This document shows positions 60,078 through 64,000 of a stretch of DNA of 64,000 nucleotides, piece by piece (positions within the stretch are counted from its first letter, which is position 1; the number at the start of each line of letters is the position of its first letter). The stretch covers positions 372,001 to 436,000 of the forward strand of contig LLEY01000017.1 of assembly GCA_001414485.1 (NCBI GenBank), written 5' to 3'. The notes under the pieces were generated by a model. It was not told where the DNA came from and did not search any database. It saw nothing but the letters and a program-made list of their open reading frames with translations. The translations under genes were made by a program, and so were the position numbers. This stretch comes from Calycina herbarum. Lineage: Eukaryota; Ascomycota; Leotiomycetes; Helotiales; Pezizellaceae.

Positions 60078-62466
60078 TCCCAACAATTATTCGATCCCAG
60101 ACATATCTAGTGGGTTCATCCATTCGTGATTATTCCAAACCACTTCGCACAACATGAGATATTGTGCGAGTTAGCCTCGAATGATCAGTATTTAGACTTT
60201 GTCATTCTTCCAAATCGTTCGTATAATCAAATATCAAGATCCGCCACGTATATCAACACCCTCTGGTGTATACAGGAGTAGGGAGGACTTTCTGAGGAGG
60301 AAATATCTCAACCCCCCTCCAAAAGACCATGAAGTAAAAGAGATAATTCGGAGAACACTTACGGTGAACTTTCTCAGGATCCTCATCTTCATATTTTTCA
60401 GACATCTTGCCTCACAATCCTTGATGATGTATATTTAATAAAGAATTTGAGACAGTAAGAGTTAAAATTAAAAACCAGGACTGTGAATTGTTTGATTTCT
60501 GAATTGAACATGTCATAGAGATGTGGGGGCAGTAAGCACATATATAAATCTACTCAGCCAAGCTATGTTGAGATAGAACATAGCACGGGACCCTTGTGTA
60601 GTCAAATACATCAAAAGAAGACAATGACGCAATGCAACATGGACGTGGAGAGTTGCGATGCGAGACTCGCATGACTTGAAGAATGTGGTAAGCGCGAACG
60701 GAAATGGACTGTGTGTTGTCTGATCACACAGCGAATATCCCAGCAGTCCCCTATAAATGCGATGAACAGTTTATTTAAACAGAAAGCAAAAATTTACGCA
60801 ACTCCATCGCATTGGTCGGGCAATGGAAACACCACCTTCAAATCATTTTCGTACTCGTACTTCGAAGCAGTGTACTTGGACCCCTATGATATCTTCGCTT
60901 GCAGTAGTGGCCGGTCTATGGGCACCAAGCGACAACATGACAGCCGTTGAGAATCCGACAATTGGCCTGTGATAGGCAAAAGCGTTTGTACAACTGGAGC
61001 GGTTGTGTATTTCTAATACTTGGAATGTTTGGTCTCTAAGGCAGCCTACTTAACTTGCTCCGGTTGTAATACACACCCGCTGTTGTAGATTTGGAGACAC
61101 AGCAATAATGATCTGATCCACAAAAACAAGACTTGCTTTTAAGAATCTATAAGTTATGTTTTAGATACCACCCTCACAATCACGCGCGTTCGATCTTTGA
61201 AAATAGATTTTGACATACACTTTCAGGGACTCCTTGACCCAACTCTAACTAATTGTAAAAGCCACCCGGTGGTGAAATTTAGAAAAGTTTGTAATCCTTC
61301 TTCGGGGATTTGAGGTAAAAAATAAACAACATTAAAAAACAATAACCAGGTTTACAAGAATATTCAACAGCTAACCACTGGTTTGGTGTCTATACTGGGT
61401 CGTCTACTGGTGGAACCAGCGGCTGCAGGGATTCGTGCTTTCCCTTCTACAGTTGTCCCAAAAATTCTAGGAGAATAAAGTAAATATAAATATAATTGTT
61501 CTAGTCATTTAAGACAATAAGATTCATTTCCCCAGTCTTAGTCAAACAATTGGGCACGAAGAGCAGAGGAATTCCACTCTTGGTTAATTACGAATTCCTA
61601 CACCCTCTGGTGGAACAAAATCGCAAACGAAAAATCAATAGATGACAAGAACCACAGTTTTGGCGGCCTTAAGCAAAAGGAAAATGAAAGCAAAGTACGC
61701 GGATATATGGGTGAAAGATGAAGAAACAATAATTTTTGTAGTTGGAAAACCTCAAAAACTCCCAAGAATATTCAAGGCCTTGAAGGAGAAATCGATGGAC
61801 ATGACGAAGCCCACTAAACTGGAGTAAACACACGCAATATCGAACGATTTAAGCAATCCGAGAGAATCCCGATGGCAGGTCTTTCCGTTCCGAATAATCC
61901 GGGGTATGAGCAAATCCCGACTTTTTGGTTACTGTACTGTATGGCTGGTGGTTTCTTTGAGATTTTTGGTCAGCGATTTGATTCTATCTTGGAGCGAATT
62001 GATTGGGGAATTTAGTGGCGAATAGAAACGTATGTAAGTGACCGCAGCATCCCGGACACGAACACGAACACGCAGGTCATGCCTTTTCTGATCTGATTTT
62101 GTGTATTTGACTGAACAATCAACCCGTTCCACTGCTTTCGGATGCCAAAGTTGCGAAGATGATGAAATGGCGTGTCGGCGTGTTCCTCGCCAGAGCCCGC
62201 ACCAGTTTCTGCGCAGAGAGGTATTTACTCTGAGCACGTGACCCTGCTAGCATTGCAGGTGGGGGCAGGTGAAATTATCCAGGCTCGGAAGATCCCTAGC
62301 GTGGCGGCAATCTCACTTCCGACCAAGGGGTTGTGGTTCGACGATCGGTCCAATGTCGCTTGGGACTGGCAGACAAATAAAGTCTTGACCTCTCCTCAGG
62401 ACTCAACAATTTCAATTTACTTTGACATCGACAAGTTGCCTACACACACTCCTTCAATCGCCCGCC
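60078..62466. other. Long intergenic region upstream of ERG25
   Basis: No gene recognised in 2.4 kb. AT-rich stretches alternate with ordinary sequence. A 61-codon basic open frame at 61642-61827 has no known features. The ERG25 promoter occupies the right end. Confidence 0.5.
62235..62240. promoter_or_regulatory. E-box CACGTG upstream of ERG25
   Basis: A CACGTG palindrome (in GAGCACGTGACC) lies 227 bp before the ERG25 start. SREBP-type and other bHLH factors that control ergosterol genes bind E-box-like or related SRE sequences. Functional relevance is inferred from position only. Confidence 0.25.
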
Positions 62467-63427
62467 ATGGATACCCTCATGTCTAATGCGACTGCTCCAG
62501 AAACCTATATGGGCATCTACAGCGAGTTGTCCAAGTACAATGTGCACCTCAACATCTTTGAGCGTCTCTGGGCCGTATGTTGATCGCGCCCGGCTTGTCA
62601 CTTTAGCTACCTTTGCTAATGTTTTGGTGTAGAGCTGGTACCAATACATGCAAAACGACGTCCTCGCAACCGGAATCATGAGCTTCGTCATGCACGAAGT
62701 CGTATACTTTGGTCGAAGTCTTCCTTGGGTGATAATGGATCAAATTTCTTACTTCAACAAATGGAAGATCCAGGGGCAAAAAATCCCCACCGCCGCCGAA
62801 CAATGGGCCTGCACACGACTCGTCCTCCTCAGTCACCTTACTGTCGAATTACCTCAAATCTGGCTCTTCCACCCAATGGCAAAGATGTGCGGTATGGAAA
62901 CCGGTGTTCCCTTTCCAGCCTGGACAACCATCGCATTACAAATCGCAGTCTTCTTCGTCGTCGAGGATGCATGGCATTACTGGATGCATCGCGCGATGCA
63001 CTGGGGTCCTCTATACAAAAACATTCACAAGATCCACCACCAATATTCCGCTCCTTTCGGTCTCGCCGCTGAGTACGCTTCTCCTATCGAAACCATGGTT
63101 CTCGGTTTCGGAACCGTTGGTGTTCCAATACTTTGGGTTTTGATCACTGGCAACCTTCACATCCTCACCATGTACCTCTGGATCGTATGCCGACTTTTCC
63201 AAGCAATTGATGCTCACAGCGGTTACGAATTCCCTTGGTCCCTACACCACTTCCTCCCATTTTGGGCTGGAGCCGAACATCACGATGTCCACCACGAACG
63301 TTTTATTGGAAACTATGCTAGCAGCTTTAGATGGTGGGATTATGTTATGGATACTGAGTCTGGACCAGAGGCAGCAAAGGCAAGACGCGAACGTAAGCTC
63401 GCAAAGGAGGCTAAGAAGGCCCAGTAA
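62467..63427 (+). CDS. ERG25: C-4 methylsterol oxidase ERG25
   Basis: Two exons (62467-62574, 62633-63427) encode 300 residues. It is a fatty-acid-hydroxylase-superfamily enzyme of the ER with membrane helices (for example [17 protein letters not shown] and [20 protein letters not shown]) and the three diiron histidine boxes HYWMH, HKIHH and HDVHH. It oxidises the C-4 methyl groups of 4,4-dimethylsterols in ergosterol synthesis, working with ERG26 and ERG27. The lysine/arginine-rich C-terminus ([16 protein letters not shown]) resembles an ER-retention tail. Length and motifs are standard. The intron has GTATGT, GCTAAT and TAG signals. Confidence 0.96.
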
Positions 63428-63828
63428 ATATGCGGAGAGTCGGAGAAGTGGTTGTATATATAGAAGTGCCCTGGAAAGAGGTCTCGTTGAGGTGGATTCT
63501 TTTCAGGCTGTACACGATACTGGAGAGACATATCAGATGGGGTTAGGGTTTGGAAGAGAACGAGGGGCGGAATTCAATCCCTGTCTGAAGCCGATTCGAT
63601 TGTTGAAGGACGATTGTCTACATCGAGTTGGGAGGTGCCTCTGATTTTAGATGGTTTCTGTTTGTCAGGCGCAAAGGGAGGTAAACTAGTCATCACTCAA
63701 AGCTAAGAGGACGTTTCATCGTTATAGCCCTAATAATACTTAATACAAATTGGTTCATCCAGCTTTTTTTACATCATGAGTGACCCTTACACAATGAGAT
63801 TTTCCATCACCAACCAGAAACGAAACAA
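63428..63828. other. 3' flank of ERG25
   Basis: 401 bp between ERG25 and the truncated gene at the right edge. No additional gene was recognised. Confidence 0.5.
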
Positions 63829-64000
63829 TCACTTCGTCTTAGGCACGCAGCAATCTCCAGCTTCAACAGCAACCCTATCAACCAAATCCTTTCCCAGCCC
63901 TCCTGCTTCCTCAACTTCTTCAACCACCTCTCCAAATTTCAGAGCAGCTTCATCACAAAACTTGGCCATCACAATATCCTTTGGTGATAATCCCGGCGGA
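63829..64000 (-). CDS. C-terminal fragment of an unidentified gene (truncated by window)
   Basis: On the minus strand an open frame enters from the right edge and ends at TGA (63831-63829). It reads PPGLSPKDIVMAKFCDEAAL, then KFGEVVEEVEEAGGLGKDLV and ends CCVPKTK. Codon use and the helix-like, acidic composition look coding. About 56 codons are visible, which is too few for me to name a family. The gene converges on ERG25. Confidence 0.55.
   Translation of the reverse strand, partial: PPGLSPKDIVMAKFCDEAALKFGEVVEEVEEAGGLGKDLVDRVAVEAGDCCVPKTK

Noticed and set aside
60240..61615. Repeated ACACCCTCTGGTG at 60249 and 61599 as a possible repeat element
   Set aside because: Only a 13-bp match with no shared flanks, so chance is sufficient.

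Overview
This is nuclear DNA from a filamentous ascomycete (Pezizomycotina). A leotiomycete/helotialean fungus is my best guess, but placement below subphylum is inference. The evidence is short GT-AG introns of about 48-112 nt, with CTAAC-like branch sites visible in several of them, compact genes on both strands, and a typical fungal gene set: NTE1, CSC1-like channel, ERG25, NCA2, IMP2, AFG2, SEC4-like Rab, siderophore transporter and rhodopsin-like membrane protein. No bacterial, viral or CRISPR features were seen.

Layout. 0.1-4.8 kb is accessory: a protein-kinase-like gene (+) and a CorA-like membrane protein gene (-) that converge so closely that their stop codons overlap; both have reading-frame problems at their 5' parts. 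5.8-8.0 kb is a nine-exon MFS siderophore-iron transporter with a GC-AG intron. 8.0-10.3 kb is gene-poor with a long inverted repeat and possible coding remnants. 10.3-11.4 kb is a membrane-anchored methyltransferase-like protein. 11.7-12.8 kb is a decayed pogo/Fot1-type DNA transposon with 49-bp perfect terminal inverted repeats, TA target duplication and C-to-T-type nonsense changes. 13.2-22.1 kb holds a DHCR24-like FAD oxidoreductase, Elongator subunit ELP6, ribosomal protein eL37, a Sos7-like coiled-coil protein, an RS-rich splicing-type protein and an F-box-like protein.

24.2-28.0 kb is a CSC1/OSCA-family channel, followed by a tRNA-like element at 28.7 kb. 30.6-57.8 kb is a dense housekeeping block: guanine deaminase, NTE1 lysophospholipase, eIF2 alpha, IMP2 mitochondrial protease, an SLC25 carrier, a PPR protein, NCA2, a Sec4/Rab8-like GTPase, an uncharacterised repeat-containing protein, the AAA ATPase AFG2 and a rhodopsin-domain membrane protein. 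58.9-60.1 kb is an alpha/beta hydrolase gene with an in-frame TAG near its 3' end. 62.5-63.4 kb is ERG25 (C-4 methylsterol oxidase). A truncated unknown gene runs off the right edge.

The genes do not form an evident pathway cluster. Several serve mitochondria (IMP2, carrier, PPR, NCA2) or lipid/sterol metabolism (NTE1, DHCR24-like, ERG25), but this is ordinary eukaryotic gene order. The least-explained signals are two copies of a tiny TA-flanked MITE family, the decayed transposon, the disrupted hydrolase and the convergent kinase/CorA pair. I found no convincing new multi-gene system.
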